The notes below the pieces were generated by a model. It did no database searches, was not told the origin of the DNA, and saw only the letters and a program-made list of their open reading frames with translations. 64,000 nucleotides of DNA from Endothia cerciana (lineage: Eukaryota; Ascomycota; Sordariomycetes; Diaporthales; Cryphonectriaceae), in the NCBI GenBank assembly GCA_026119935.1, contig JALRMH010000003.1, positions 1,340,526-1,404,525 on the forward strand, written 5' to 3'. Each line of letters begins with the position of its first letter. The first letter of the stretch is position 1. Of this stretch, positions 23,841 through 35,701 are shown one piece after another. Both the position numbers and the translations under genes were made by a program.

Positions 23841-25426
23841 ATGGCGCCCCAACGCCCTCAACCCAGGAACAAACTCCGAGAATGGTTCGCCAACACCAAA
23901 CTGCCCGTAATCATCTCCGCGCCGATGTATGGCCCCTCGAACGGCACCCTCGCCGCACACGTGTCTAAGGCTGGTGGCTTCGGTGAGGCCCTGATTGACT
24001 CTCCAACCAATCTTATCCCTCTCTGTTCTTCTGAACTAGCCAGCTGATACCGGGCCTCAGGGTTCATCCCCGCCGGCTTCGACTTTGAGCACGGCTCCAC
24101 CCAGCTCGCCGACCTCGAGAAGGAGCTGCAGGCCGCCCGGTCCATCCTGGGCCTCACGGAGATGACCCTCACGCCCGTGCCCGTCGGCGTCAGCTTCCTC
24201 ACACTGCGTCCCTCCATCAAGTACTTCCGGGAGACCGCGATGCCTATCCTGGAGAAATACAGTCCGTTGGAAACCCTTCCCTCCCCTCCCCCCCCCCACC
24301 AAACCTCCGCCGTCGCCATACCGGGCGGGTGATGATGATCAAGTCTAACAAGACATCCAAAAAGTGCCCCAGGCGGTCTGGCTCTTCGCGCCCGACCCCG
24401 CAGCCCCCGAGCGGGCCTGCCCGGACGTCATCGCCGCGTGTCACGAGCACGGCCTCAAGGTGTTCGTGCAGGTCGGCACCGTCGCCGCGGCCCGTGAGGC
24501 GGCGCGGGACGGCGCGGACGCCATCGTCGCGCAGGGCACGGACGCCGGCGGGCACCAGTTCGCGGCCGGCGCGGGCGTGGTGAGCCTGGTGCCGGAGATG
24601 AGGGCGATGCTGCGGGACGAGTTCGTCGGGAGGGACATTGCGCTGGTCGCCGCGGGTGGCATCGCGCACGGGAGCGCGGTCGTCGCTGCTGTCGCGCTGG
24701 GTGAGTGTGGCAAGCGGGGGTGCTCTATCGAGAGTGCCTTGGGGGGAGACGATGTGTGCTGATGAGTACTGCTAGGTGCTGATGGCGTGGTCATGGGGAC
24801 GAAGGTGGGCGTCCGGCGTTCCAGCTGCCGAAGCGTCTTGTAAACGGTGACTGACCGTGTGTGGCAGTTCATCCCCGCCAAAGAGTCATCTTGGCCCGAA
24901 GCCAAGAAGAAGGCAATCCTGGACACACAAGACGGCGGCACAACGACCGTCAAGTAAGTTGGGGATCAAATGAGAGCAACTCGGGAGTACTGACGATGGT
25001 AGATCGACATTCCATGACCAAATCCTAGGGACGACGATGTGGCCAGCCCAGTATGACGGACGTGCTATCATCACGGACTCGTACAGAGACCATTCTTCCG
25101 GGCTGGCTCTCGAGGAGAACAGGAATAGACTGAGTGCTGCGCACGAGGCCGGGGATGATTCGAGACAGGTGACATGGTCGTAAGTGGCCTGCAGCGTAGC
25201 AGAGCTCCTTTGTATGAGCAGATGCGAAGACTAATGATGATACAGAGGAACTGGTGTTGGTCTTGTTAAGGATGCCATTCCGGCCGCGGATATCGTGAGA
25301 AATGTGAGAGAGGAGGCGAAAGCGCGTCTGCAGGAGATGAGGTTTGCCTTTGACGATGAAGGGGAGGAAGAGAAGGACAGGCCGTGGCTCAAGCAGCTGG
25401 GCCACACACTGTATAAGCATAAGTGA
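23841..25426 (+). CDS. Nitronate monooxygenase (2-nitropropane dioxygenase family)
   Basis: Seven exons (23841-23982, 24061-24261, 24365-24700, 24776-24804, 24868-24953, 25003-25179, 25246-25426) encode 383 residues. The family is an FMN-dependent TIM barrel that oxidises alkyl nitronates such as the plant toxin propionate-3-nitronate. Visible signs are the N-terminal strand LPVIISAPMYG, GGFGFIPAG, the segment VAQGTDAGGHQ with the conserved GGH, and the phosphate-binding region LVAAGGIAHGSAVVAAVALGADGVVMGTKF. The second intron uses a weaker donor (A|GTCCGT) and acceptor CAAAAAG; the joined reading EKYMPQAVWLF is what the family predicts. It is probably cytosolic, as there is no signal peptide. 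It converges on the amidohydrolase gene with 46 bp between the stop codons. Confidence 0.92.
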
Positions 25427-25472
25427 GCGCGAGTGGTGTGGAAAAGATCAATGTCTATTTTTGGCCTGGCCA

Positions 25473-27466
25473 TCATCCATCTCTCGCAAAGACCCGCTTG
25501 CCGCCCACCCAAGTCTCTTTGACCTTAAGCGTCCGCAGATCCTCAACGTCCACCTCCTCCAGCGGCCGGTCCAGTACTGCCCAGTCCGCCCACGCCCCCG
25601 GCTGGATCGCCCCGGCCCGTCCTTCCAGAAACGCCCCATAGGCCGGACCCTCCGAGAACCCCGTCAGTGCCTCGTGCAGGCTCAGCGCCTCCTCTGGGTG
25701 CCAGCTCTCCCTGGTCTTGCCGTCCGCACCCAGCCCCGTGTGCGGGTCCCGCCTCGCCACAGCCGCATAGATCCCGCCAAACGGGTTCGGTGGCTCCACG
25801 GGGAAGTCGCTCCCCAACACCAGCCCGGCCTCGCGCAGGGAGCGCATCCTGTAGGCCTCAGCGGCCAGCCGCTCCTCGCCGAGCCGGAGCCCCGCGTACT
25901 TCATGTCGCTCGTCGCGTGCGTCGGCTGCACGGAGGGCAGGATGCCAAGGTCCCTTATGCGTGCCTGGTCGGAGGGGTGAATCGTCTGCGCGTGCTCGAT
26001 GCGGAAGCGGTGCCGGGCCTGGCAGGTCGAGAGAGGCTCCCCGGGGAGGCAGAGGTCGCTGAGTGCGGCCTCGAGGGCGTCTATGGCCAGGCGGTTGGCG
26101 AGGTCGCCGATCGCATGGATGTTGACCTGGTAGCCCTCGGACGACCAGGACCTGGCGAGCGAGGTGAGGGTTGAGGCGTTTACGAGGAGGGAGCCGGTGG
26201 TGTCTGGGCGGTCGGAGTAGGGCTCGATCATCGCGCTGCCCCAGCTACCCAAGGCTCCGTCTGTGGGTATCTGTTAGCAAGTGCTATGACGGATATGTGG
26301 TAATTATTGCGGCTTTATGGCCGGTGGTAGAAGTAGTCCGGAGGGCAGATACAGAAGGAGACGGGGTGGACGCGCCGGCGAAAAGCTTCACGCTCTTGAC
26401 ACTCAAGAATCCAGCTTCATCGGTATATGCCGACACATCCTCGGGGCAGAAAGTATTGCGCTCCTTGCACTCGATCATTGCGTAGACCCGCAGCGTCCAG
26501 CCGTCCGTGTCAGCCAGCTCCTTGTACAGGCGCAGCTCCTCAGGGTTCACGCCAGCATCGTGCATCCCGACCAAGCCAAACGAGTGTAGACTCTCCATCG
26601 CGGACTTGAGGAAGGCTGTCCTCTTGGTATTGTCGGGACGCGGCCAAAGCCTCATGACGACCTCCATGGCGTTGTCGCAGAATACGCCCATGCCGGGATC
26701 TCGAACGATTTCTCCTCCGGGTATGTCAGGCAGATCCTTGGGCAAAAGGTCGAGAACCGCCTGTGAAACCCAGACACAGTGGACGTCTACACGGTCCAGC
26801 ATGATGTAGAGGTCCCTGAAGCGGTCATCACCCTCTAGCATTGCCTTTCAGTCCTTGGACGTCAGCGGGGGTACGTATACAGCATGTCGACCCGACAAAA
26901 CATGACGAGAACCATGGCAGCGGGAACGCACCGCAGTAGGCATCTCACCAAGAGCCATCTGGTCCCATCCTATGCCCCTGATCCAGTCTTCCTTGCCGCC
27001 AATACCCTCGTGCTTGGAAAGGTACGTGGCCAGCCTGGTATGCACGTCGCCGATGGACGAGGCCCCGAACAAGTCGACAGAGTGCAAGAATTCTCCATAT
27101 GCAGCGAGATGACCGTGCTATGTCAAGATAAGTCTTCATATTATGGGTACTCTGGTTGAGCGGGCCTCTCCAGCTTACCCCGTCCCATAGACCTGGAATC
27201 GCATAGCCCTGCAGGTGTTGGGCTTCGACGGGCAACTCCGAGTTCGGCGTGAAGACATCAACGAACACACCATCCCTAACAGTGAAGCATGCAGCTAAAG
27301 TTTTGAGGGAAAATTCAGCTGTGATGCCTCCAGAATAACAAAATGTCTGGCTTGGCGATCCCTGTGTGAAGATATCTTGGAGAGGTTGCTGGAATTGAAG
27401 GTAGACAGCTACCACGACAGCGACCAGAGACGACGAAAGGCCAACCCTGAGGGGGAGTGAAGACAT
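25473..27466 (-). CDS. YtcJ/AepA-like amidohydrolase with N-terminal membrane anchor
   Basis: Four exons, 27466-27179, 27117-26949, 26834-26376 and 26260-25473, encode 567 residues. This subgroup of the amidohydrolase superfamily uses a TIM barrel with one or two metals and hydrolyses amide-type bonds; its natural substrates are mostly unknown. The first metal motif HGH is at residues 97-99, exactly after the first splice junction. Later motifs are VKLFADGALGS, VNIHAIGD, RIEHAQ and GSDFPV. Residues about 5-25 are hydrophobic and probably a signal anchor. The intron at 26375-26261 can keep the frame only with a GC donor (G|GCGCGT), giving LFA-DGALGS. No nearby GT donor gives an open frame. The acceptor at 26835 was chosen because it gives MALGEGDDRF without stops. 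Substrate not predictable. Confidence 0.88.
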
Positions 27467-30400
27467 CGCGGGCACCTCGTCTTAAGAAGAAAAGAATTAA
27501 GCGGTTCCAGATGGGAATACTGGCTGAGCCAAATGATGTCTTGATCAACAAGTGGCCAGGACCGAAAGTTCGGCGGAGGTTTCAGTTTCTTAGACCTGAT
27601 ATCAAGTTTTAGATAAGGTTAGTGAGCACTCCATAACATCTTAGAGCAATTTTCGCTGCCCTTGTTTGGTAATGAAATCCATCCCTGATCAATAAGCGCC
27701 CATACTTCAAGGGAATTCGATCAAGTCAAGTCCTTCAGTAAGATCTCTTTCAAAGTAAAAAAGTAAAGAAGAATCTTCTTGACAACCGAGGAGAAAGACA
27801 ATTCGGCCCCCCCCCCCCCGTATTAAAAGCCCCCCCCCCGCTCACTAAGTTTGGACCCTACCCCTCCTGTGATACCCTGTACCTGCTCCCAGCTGCGGCT
27901 ACTTGGGCCGGCCAGCCTTCAACCTCGATCCTGCTTCTTGTACAGGCCTTGGGCGGCTACCTCTACGGCTCAAGGCACCACGAGTCCAGCTGCAACCTCG
28001 TATCATGTATTCCCCGGGGTGAGGTTCGGATTTCTTCTCTCGGAGACCTTCTCTTCCGGCGTCTGATCACAACGCCTATAGTCGCCCAGGGCCGCACACC
28101 GGACGTGTCTCTGGCGACTGCTGCCGTCTGCAATATATCTATCTCATCGAACCATTGGCCACAGGGGCTTTCGATCGTCCAGTCACGCAACCCTGTGGAC
28201 ACACTTTTCGAACTGTGCCTACGTATTTGCCTGAATCGCCGGCGACCTGCAGAAGGACTCTCAAAGCCATGACGGGGGCGACGGGGGCGACGGGGGCAAT
28301 CAGCCGCTCTTCCGGGGAACTCTGAGTGCAGTAGTTGCGGCCGCCGATGCTTTTTCCAGCTCACAGGGGTTACAACCTCATAAGTCTCTCATGAAGAACT
28401 ACACGCCAAGAAACGGATGCTCAAGGGACATTGGCACGCAGAACCTTGGTAGGTAAGGAAGTCGGTGAGATCCCAGTGATCCAGCCATCACCACCTCGGG
28501 TTTTCCATACGCCAGCTGTGAGGTCTTGGCTAATGTAGATGAAACGCCGTGCAACTCGAAAGTGAGACGACTATTAGTCTTTACAAACCACTGGTCAGTA
28601 GAAATTTCAATCTGCATACCTTGTACTTTCTAGCTGATATCAGCCGCATCTCACAGACTCAGGAAACCTTCCAATTTGGGAATTTCACAAGCTCTCAGTC
28701 CCAGCCTATGACACAAAAGGCAATGATGTGTCTTTGAAGATGGACCGTGAAACTATCGTCTCCGCGATGTTTGAGACAACACCGCTCATGCGGCCAGACT
28801 TTGGTTTTGGCAACCTCGCCGTGGTTGCGACATGTCCTGTTTTGACCCGCATATACGAACGTTTCGCTTGTAGGGCTGTTTGTCGGTTCAACTCTTGCGC
28901 CGTCACCACGACGCTGTTCCTGGGGCTGGTCCCTTTACCGTGATTGGAATCGGGCGAGTCCAGCCCTTGCGGGCCATCGGAGCATTGGGGGCCCTCACGG
29001 TCTTGAACTTAGTCCGAGAATCTGTCCGCAATCAGGGTCTACACAAAGACGGAGGAGCCTACGACAGTGCCGTAGTTCAGGATGCCGTCCAGCTAGCAGG
29101 GAAATAGGAGAACAAGACAACAATTGAAATATGCTTGGGCGGTTTCGTCACAATATTGTCCGAGCTGCAGAAACCCATGGACAAGGCGGCTGGAAACGGC
29201 CAACATTGCGTCGCTAGCCTAGACCGGTAGGCCGGCACTCCTGAGGTGCAGGTACTTTTTTCCGGAGACAATCTGAATGGAAGCACCGTCACATACGAAG
29301 CTATGAATCAGCCCCGAAACGGGGACAAAGCCACAACCGGGTTCCTAAGAATCCACAAGCCCAGTGCCAGAGGCGACGTTAGGAGTGAGGGGCTACAGTA
29401 CGACTTGGTCAAATTGATGCCGTTCCATTCGCCGTGGCGTTCTCATCGAACTGGGCGTTGCCAGCCTGGTCGCTCATCTGATCACCGCAACGCTTGGCCT
29501 GTGCCTTGCTCTGGGAAGCTCTTACAGCAGATGTGCTTCGCAGGCTCGAGTCACTCGGGTGAAGGCACCGTCTTCGACAATCTTCTTCTACCACTGCCAC
29601 TTCCTTCTTTGCTTTCCGTTGTTTCTCGGGAGTGCGGCGCAAGCGTCCAAAGCTTCGACGCTGGATAGATATAGTGGGATGAGGATGTCTTCAAGCAAAA
29701 CCAACGCCTGATGACCAGTACGCCATAGGATGCCAGCAGCTGTTTCGTCGCCATTTATTCGGGAAAGGTCCCCGGAACAGTGGGATTTCTTCTTGGTCGG
29801 TGTTCAACTCCGGCACGGCAAGCTTGATCCGGAACATATTGTGATCACTCAGCGGAGGGCCTATACATGGGCGGCCACATATGTAAGTAGAGCAGCAATG
29901 CTGCGGCAGTATGCATGCTGCTATTTGCCGGTGCTGTGATCATTGCTCGGGCATATGCCGGATGAACTCACGAAAAAGCAATCCAACAATATCTAGAAAG
30001 GATAACCTCGCGGATGCCCTCTCCGCCCTCCGTTGGTCGTGCGCGAGCACCCGAAACAGAAGGATTCGGCTGCTCATCCGAGTCGACAGCCCCTACAGGC
30101 CCCAGAGCATCTCGTGACCAGGTCTGTTCGGTCCTTGGCAGCGTGAATCATAGGCGGAAAAACCTCTCTGGCTGCAGTGACGAGAAGGCCGCTTCTCTGC
30201 CTGAGCGCCTCTGCTTGTTGTCGGAATCTCATGATATTGCATGCCAGCCGACACGACCCATCTCTTGAACATGATGCACGAATTTCCGCACACCGGTTGG
30301 GCCTCAGACTCCGTCAGAGGGTAACGCTCCGCCTCAACTATAGCGCTGGGGTAGAACGAGGTCCGGAGGAAGTAACTCTGGACCGAGGCCTGCAGTCTAA

Positions 30401-32819
30401 GATCGACACGACGCTGAGATGGACGCCCCATGCTGGTCACACCACGCCGCGGCCGTACTGTGCAGAGCAGCACAACATGAGGGGAATAAATGATATGCAG
30501 TCCGTCATGTGTTTCCGAACGGGCAAGTATCAAGAGACCCTCTTGCGGCTGTTGGATCCCCGGCCGCCGTGCTGTGGTCCCGGTGCCAAGTTCATCGGGG
30601 CTTTCCAATATATTTGTCGACCAAGATCTTGACAGTCCTGACATCAGGCTAAACGGCAACCTATTGCGCGGAAGTAAGCACAACGTTGCCTTCAGCTTTT
30701 CAAGACCAAAATTGGGCGCGACGGGGTAGCCGCACACGTCCCAAGAAGGTGTCATGAGGCACACAACTCGTGCAGTCGAACGCAGCAGAGGATTTATGCC
30801 CCCGGTATCAGGTGAGCATTATCTGAGGCTGATGTGCAGCCGTTGACTGGTCGGGCCACTGGCCTCGCCTAGGGATCGGCCGAAGTCGTCCAGCCGGCCA
30901 TGATTGGCGGAAGATCTCGGGTCAAGAAAGCCCAGAAATAGGGGGAGGGCAATACGGCAAAAATCTTGGTCCAAATTCCGTGCTCTCTAGGCCCCTTGGC
31001 CCCACGTTTTCTTCCCAATACTCCTTGAATGTTTTGTTTCGGCTGGGGAAAGAAGTTTGGGGGGAGCCTTGCTGCCCCGCGATGGCTGCGTCGCGCGTTG
31101 TGACCAGCATGTCGGAAACGCCCAGGAGCATCGCCGGCTGTGTCGAGCGCCCTGGTGACCGGCCGGCTTGAATCTGCAGAGCAAAACCCGTGAGAGAAGG
31201 CGACGAGATGCCCCGTGCCGACCGGTTAAAAGGCATCAGGTGTTCCTCCTGGGACTGAAAGACTGTCGTCAGACAGACACAGACCACTCGGGACGGGGGT
31301 CTCCTGCCTGTGGAGCTGGCGGATCAGCGCAATACATATCCATAATCGCAAGATCTCACAGCAGTGGACTCCCCGTTTGCGACGCCCTGGGCCGCGAGCC
31401 CCTGAAGTAGCGGCCAAGCGATCGTGATCGGGATGCCTCATGCGGGTAAATTCGATATCTCACATCGTCTTTTCCTCCCTGCTTCTTCAGCAGTAGGAGG
31501 CTGAAGCCTGCCAATAGCGCCGAGACCAGCGCTGTAGATCTGCCGAGCTCCATGTGGTGGAACAATTGAGCGTCCGCTGCCTGAGGGCCTGCAGTATCAC
31601 CGTCTGCTCTCTTGACGTCTACCAAGGAACACATGTTCTCATGCACGCTGCCTCCACGAATCACCGAGGCTCTCGTCGTGCGATAGGGATATCCCACGCT
31701 TCGTCTGTAGTCTGGAGCGCCTGCTGCTCACGTTCTGAATTCCCATGCTGACGACCACAGTCAATATCACTGAGCTTCTTTATGCCCGGGGGGCCAGGGG
31801 CCTCTGTCCAGGCCCACTCACCTAGACGGAATATTTTGGCTAGCTGCTTGGCGCTGTCAAACCCTCGGGTCTAGTTGGCTCTCCACATCTGAGAAGCCGA
31901 CTACTTCAACTCACCCCGACATCTGTTCGACATCTGTCCTTCCCAACATCATACCATCCGAGCCCGTTGCTGCCACGCTCCTCCTCGAAAGGCGAATGCC
32001 AGGTTCCTCGGGCCTGTGGGTGTGAACCAAGCATAACACAGGACTCCGGGGTTCTAAAACCAACACTGCGGGAAGCCTGTGACCATCAGACGTAGGATCC
32101 AGAGGCCCACAGTTCTCGATGCGAATATAATCTTGTCACGGCATCCCACCCAGGAGCTGAGCCAAAACAACTTGGACAGCCTATACCCTCTGAGCTATTG
32201 TCCAGCCCCTATCTGCTCCGTGCCCCGGGGCCCCGCAGCTGGCAGACCCTAGAAGTACCGAAGACACGGCGAAGACACCTATAACCGGCACAACCAGCCG
32301 CACTACGGCCAGCCTATGCTCTGCCCAGGGCCTCCAGGATCCCAATCAGCCTTGGTCAAGATTCAAGCTGGTCCCCCCAGTCACTCGAGGAGGGTCCAGG
32401 CCGACTTCCCGGTCCCTAAGAACCTGGCGAGCATCGAGCCGGCTCGTTTGGTTGCTGAGCCGTCTTCTCCCTTCGATCCGGCGCGCGCCCACACTTCGAT
32501 AAAGACTTCGTCCCTTTCCAGTCAGGCTGTCAACCCCAACTTTACTCGCGGCCAGCGTCTCACCCCGCCGAGCCGCCCACACCTTGCATTTCAGGCTATT
32601 CTGCCATGTGCACTCGGGCCCAGGGGGTTCTCTTCAACCATATTGGCCCGCCGACGAGTGACACCAGTCCTTGTTGGCTCGTGAAAACAGGCTGCGACAC
32701 ATCCGGATTGACGACTTCCCCTTCACTTAAAGACCTCTGTTCACCCTCGTCGGGAAGGCGGGCGGATCGAGAACCTGGAGAGGAGCTCTGCGCCGGCGAC
32801 CTCCCCGAGGGCGAATAAG
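27467..32819. other. Gene-poor 5.3-kb interval
   Basis: I can support no gene here. Open frames are short, lie in many overlapping frames on both strands, and show no domain or exon pattern. The first part (27.5-27.85 kb) is AT-rich and ends in two C runs (about 27808-27818 and 27831-27839). A short minus-strand frame starting ATGGAGCTCGG at about 31551 begins with a hydrophobic helix (LVSALLAGFSLLLL) but does not continue into anything recognisable. The last few hundred bases should hold the promoter of the quinate-repressor-like gene. Confidence 0.55.
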
Positions 32820-35132
32820 ATGGCGGCGGTCCAGCAGTTTGAGCCCTCGCCGACACCAGCAAGGCCTAGAAGTATGGGACTTGACTCCGATCTCGAGATG
32901 GACATGGATGCTCGGCCCATGAGTGCCCGGTCGCTGCCCACCATGACAACCACATCCTTCGGCAGCGGACCCCAGCGGGGAGACACCAGGATCGTCGTCA
33001 TCGTCTACGGACCCGGGCAGGACAAGATCGTGTCTGTCTTCGCCGAGGTCCTTGGTAAATCTCACAGGATGATTGACGCGTTCAAGGATATCAACGAGGT
33101 GGACCAGGACCTTGTCGTGGGGGTACAGGCAGACAAGGCCAAGGCCGACATTGCGGAGAGGGACCGGAAGCTTGTCGTGGCCATCAACGCGCACTGTGTG
33201 AATCTGGGCATGCCGCCAGACGTCGACCTGTCCGCGCAGTGCGACTATGAATTTCTCTATACCGAGACACCTTTCTTTCGGCGCGACCTGTGCCGGTTCA
33301 TCTCCTTCACGCTGGGCCAGCTGAACCACCACGAGACGCTCATGGCGAAGCCGAGGACGTACTTCATATCCACCACCTTCCCTGACGTCCGGGCGGCTCT
33401 TCCGAATATAGACATCCTGACAGTCGGCGCGGATGCTGTGGAAATCCGGGTCGATCTTCTGAAGGAGCCCCTGGGAGACGGCACTTTTTCAGCGGTGCCG
33501 AGCCTGAGCTACGTTGGTGAGCAGGTCATGCTCCTGCGACAGAGGACTGAGCTGCCAATCATATTCACGACAAGGTGTACGAGAGAGAATGGGCGATTTC
33601 CCATGGACGACCCAAGCCTGTATTACGAGTACCTCTATCGGGCGATACAGTGGGGCGTTGAGTACATCGACGTCGAGCTGTGGCTACCAGAGTCGATCCG
33701 GAGATCGCTCTGGGAGCGCAAAGGCAGCAGCCACATCATGTCCGCATTCCACGACTTTTCGGGGACGTTCAAGTGGCCGTCGCGACATGCCGAAGAGGTC
33801 TTTGTGGAGTCTCGAAAATACGCAGACATCATCAAGATGATCGCGATCATCAACGACCCGAACGAGAACTTCGAGCTGGAATACTTCCGCTCAAAGATGA
33901 GGACCGACTACCCCGACTCGCCACCCTTCTCGGCCGTCAACATGGGCGAGACAGGCCAGTTCTCGAGGACGCTGAATAAGGTATTCACGCCCATCACGCA
34001 CCCCCTCCTACCTATCATCGCCGCGCCGGGACAGATGAGCGCATCGGAGATCAACCAGGCACTAGCTCTGCTGGGCCAACTACCAAGGAAGAGCTTCTAC
34101 GGGATAAGCAGTCCAGCCAGCCGCAGCGCGACACCGCAGGCGCCCTTCTACGAGAAGTGTTTCAACGAGCTTGGCCTGCCCCACCACTTTGCCGTGGTCC
34201 AGAGACAGCCCAAAGGAAACGCGTGCTTCGAGACATGGTGCAACCAGAAGAACTTTGGCGGCGCCTACCTGAATCCGCCCGTGTCGTACCAGAGCCTCAT
34301 CAGCAATAGCTCCTTCTTCGCCTCCGTCAACGGCGGCGCCGGGCCCATCCTGAGCGAGGCCGCCCGGGTCATCGGGGTGATAGACACCATCGTGGTGAGG
34401 CCAGGCGCGTCGTCCCCGTCGTCGGCGCCGGCCTCGATCCCCTCCAGCCCGCGCAACGGCCACGCGCGCATCGAGTCGTTTGGCCACGTCGCCAGCGGCG
34501 ACTCGGGCCTCCCGCCCAACACGACCCTCATCCTCGACAACGCCACGTGGCGTGGCATCCTCAGCGCGCTGACGCGCGACCTCGCGCCGTCCGCGTACTT
34601 TGGCCGCGCGGCCGTCGTGCTCGGCTCCTCGTCAGACGACGCGGCCAGCGCCATCTTCGCGCTCAAGGCCCTCCGCGTCGGCAAGGTCTACACCGTGGGC
34701 TTCAAGACGCCGCCGGCGCTCGCGCACGGCCTCAAGATCGAGCCCTTCAACTCGCTCGAGTCCCTCCAGCGGGCGCGCATGGTCGGTGCAACGGACGACG
34801 CGGCGGGCCCCTTTGTGGTGGTGAGCGCACTGGGCCCGGAGAAGAACAAGATCGTGGCGTGGGTGGTGCGGGCGTTCGGCGGCTCCGCCGCTCCGAATGG
34901 GAGCTCCAGCGGCGGGAGCGCCACGAGGAAGGTCTTCCTCGATCTTGCGGACGGGGGCACTGGCGTCGTCCGCAAGGGAGACCCGAGCACCGTGGCTGAG
35001 CAGAGTGGTTTCGCGGCCTACGGGGTTGCAGATACTGCTGCGTTTGCGACAGTCGAGACGCTGCGGTTGCTAGTGGGGCAGAATGTCCCATACAGCTTTG
35101 TCAGGCTGGCAAGTGGGAGAGGCATATATTGA
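32820..35132 (+). CDS. Quinate-repressor-like protein (AROM-derived dehydroquinase and shikimate dehydrogenase-like domains)
   Basis: A single exon encodes 770 residues. The order follows the C-terminal part of the AROM pentafunctional protein, as in the quinate repressors QutR and QA-1S. Residues about 1-55 are a disordered start. Residues about 56-160 are a reduced region where a shikimate-kinase-like domain is expected, but the P-loop GxxGxGKT is absent (only VIVYGPGQDK). A type I dehydroquinase domain (about 175-405) and a shikimate-dehydrogenase-like domain (about 415-770) follow. The three dehydroquinase catalytic residues appear kept: E256 in RCTRENG, H311 in SAFHDFSG, K339 in ADIIKMI. 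In the second domain the usual SVTIPxK motif reads GGAYLNPPVS, without the catalytic lysine. A regulatory role in quinate/shikimate metabolism is likely by homology, but no qa/qut cluster genes lie nearby. Confidence 0.85.
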   Translation: MAAVQQFEPSPTPARPRSMGLDSDLEMDMDARPMSARSLPTMTTTSFGSGPQRGDTRIVVIVYGPGQDKIVSVFAEVLGKSHRMIDAFKDINEVDQDLVVGVQADKAKADIAERDRKLVVAINAHCVNLGMPPDVDLSAQCDYEFLYTETPFFRRDLCRFISFTLGQLNHHETLMAKPRTYFISTTFPDVRAALPNIDILTVGADAVEIRVDLLKEPLGDGTFSAVPSLSYVGEQVMLLRQRTELPIIFTTRCTRENGRFPMDDPSLYYEYLYRAIQWGVEYIDVELWLPESIRRSLWERKGSSHIMSAFHDFSGTFKWPSRHAEEVFVESRKYADIIKMIAIINDPNENFELEYFRSKMRTDYPDSPPFSAVNMGETGQFSRTLNKVFTPITHPLLPIIAAPGQMSASEINQALALLGQLPRKSFYGISSPASRSATPQAPFYEKCFNELGLPHHFAVVQRQPKGNACFETWCNQKNFGGAYLNPPVSYQSLISNSSFFASVNGGAGPILSEAARVIGVIDTIVVRPGASSPSSAPASIPSSPRNGHARIESFGHVASGDSGLPPNTTLILDNATWRGILSALTRDLAPSAYFGRAAVVLGSSSDDAASAIFALKALRVGKVYTVGFKTPPALAHGLKIEPFNSLESLQRARMVGATDDAAGPFVVVSALGPEKNKIVAWVVRAFGGSAAPNGSSSGGSATRKVFLDLADGGTGVVRKGDPSTVAEQSGFAAYGVADTAAFATVETLRLLVGQNVPYSFVRLASGRGIY

Positions 35133-35650
35133 GAGTATCTGGGACCACAGAGAGGCCGGACGAGGTATAATAGAATTGCTTGTACACAGGCCTCCGGGGG
35201 ACGCCTTGGAGCATCTGGGCACACGAGCAGAGCGTTCCCCATGCAACAAATGATTGCAGAGATCCTTCTCGATCGCGTCCGCAGGGACCTCCGAACCACC
35301 ACGCCGGGTGGCTGGGCCCAGCCCGTTCAAGACCGCTGTGCCAGCCACAGCTTTACACTATCTCACTGTTTGCCACTTGGTCGAGACCCCTCACAAATCC
35401 CATGATCCGACTTTCCCCCTCAAAAGTCTGGTCCGGAGAAGGCGACACGAGATGGGCTCTCACTAGCTTCATCAGTGCATGAACCGAGACGGTATGCACG
35501 GTGGAAGCCGCTCCGAGTACCCCAAGGTGACCAGGAGAGACAGAAAGCCGGAGGGGGGTGGGAGGGAGCACCTCCCAGAGGCACAGCGGCCGTCAGCAGC
35601 ATGAGGGGGCCGGGCCCACAGCAGTCTCGCCTGCGATACCCCATCTGTTT

Positions 35651-35701
35651 ACTGACCGCTACCCCTTCCCCCACGGGGTACTGTTCCCCACAGCGGTCAG
35701 T
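35651..35701. repeat. Nested inverted repeat (hairpin)
   Basis: Perfect 10-bp arms ACTGACCGCT (35651-35660) and AGCGGTCAGT (35692-35701) flank a smaller inverted pair TACCCC (35660-35665) and GGGGTA (35675-35680). The nested stems could form a cruciform or an RNA hairpin. Confidence 0.85.

Noticed and set aside
28728..28943. Short plus-strand frame with TTPLMRPDFGFGNLA, faintly like the TPNxGQGxN loop of FAD monooxygenases
   Set aside because: Only a dozen residues resemble the motif, the flanking sequence does not follow the family, and no dinucleotide-binding start lies upstream.
32316..32684. 122-codon plus-strand frame just upstream of the quinate-repressor-like gene, possibly an extra exon
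   Set aside because: It is in another frame, no splice junction improves the N-terminus, and the ATG at 32820 already gives a sensible protein.
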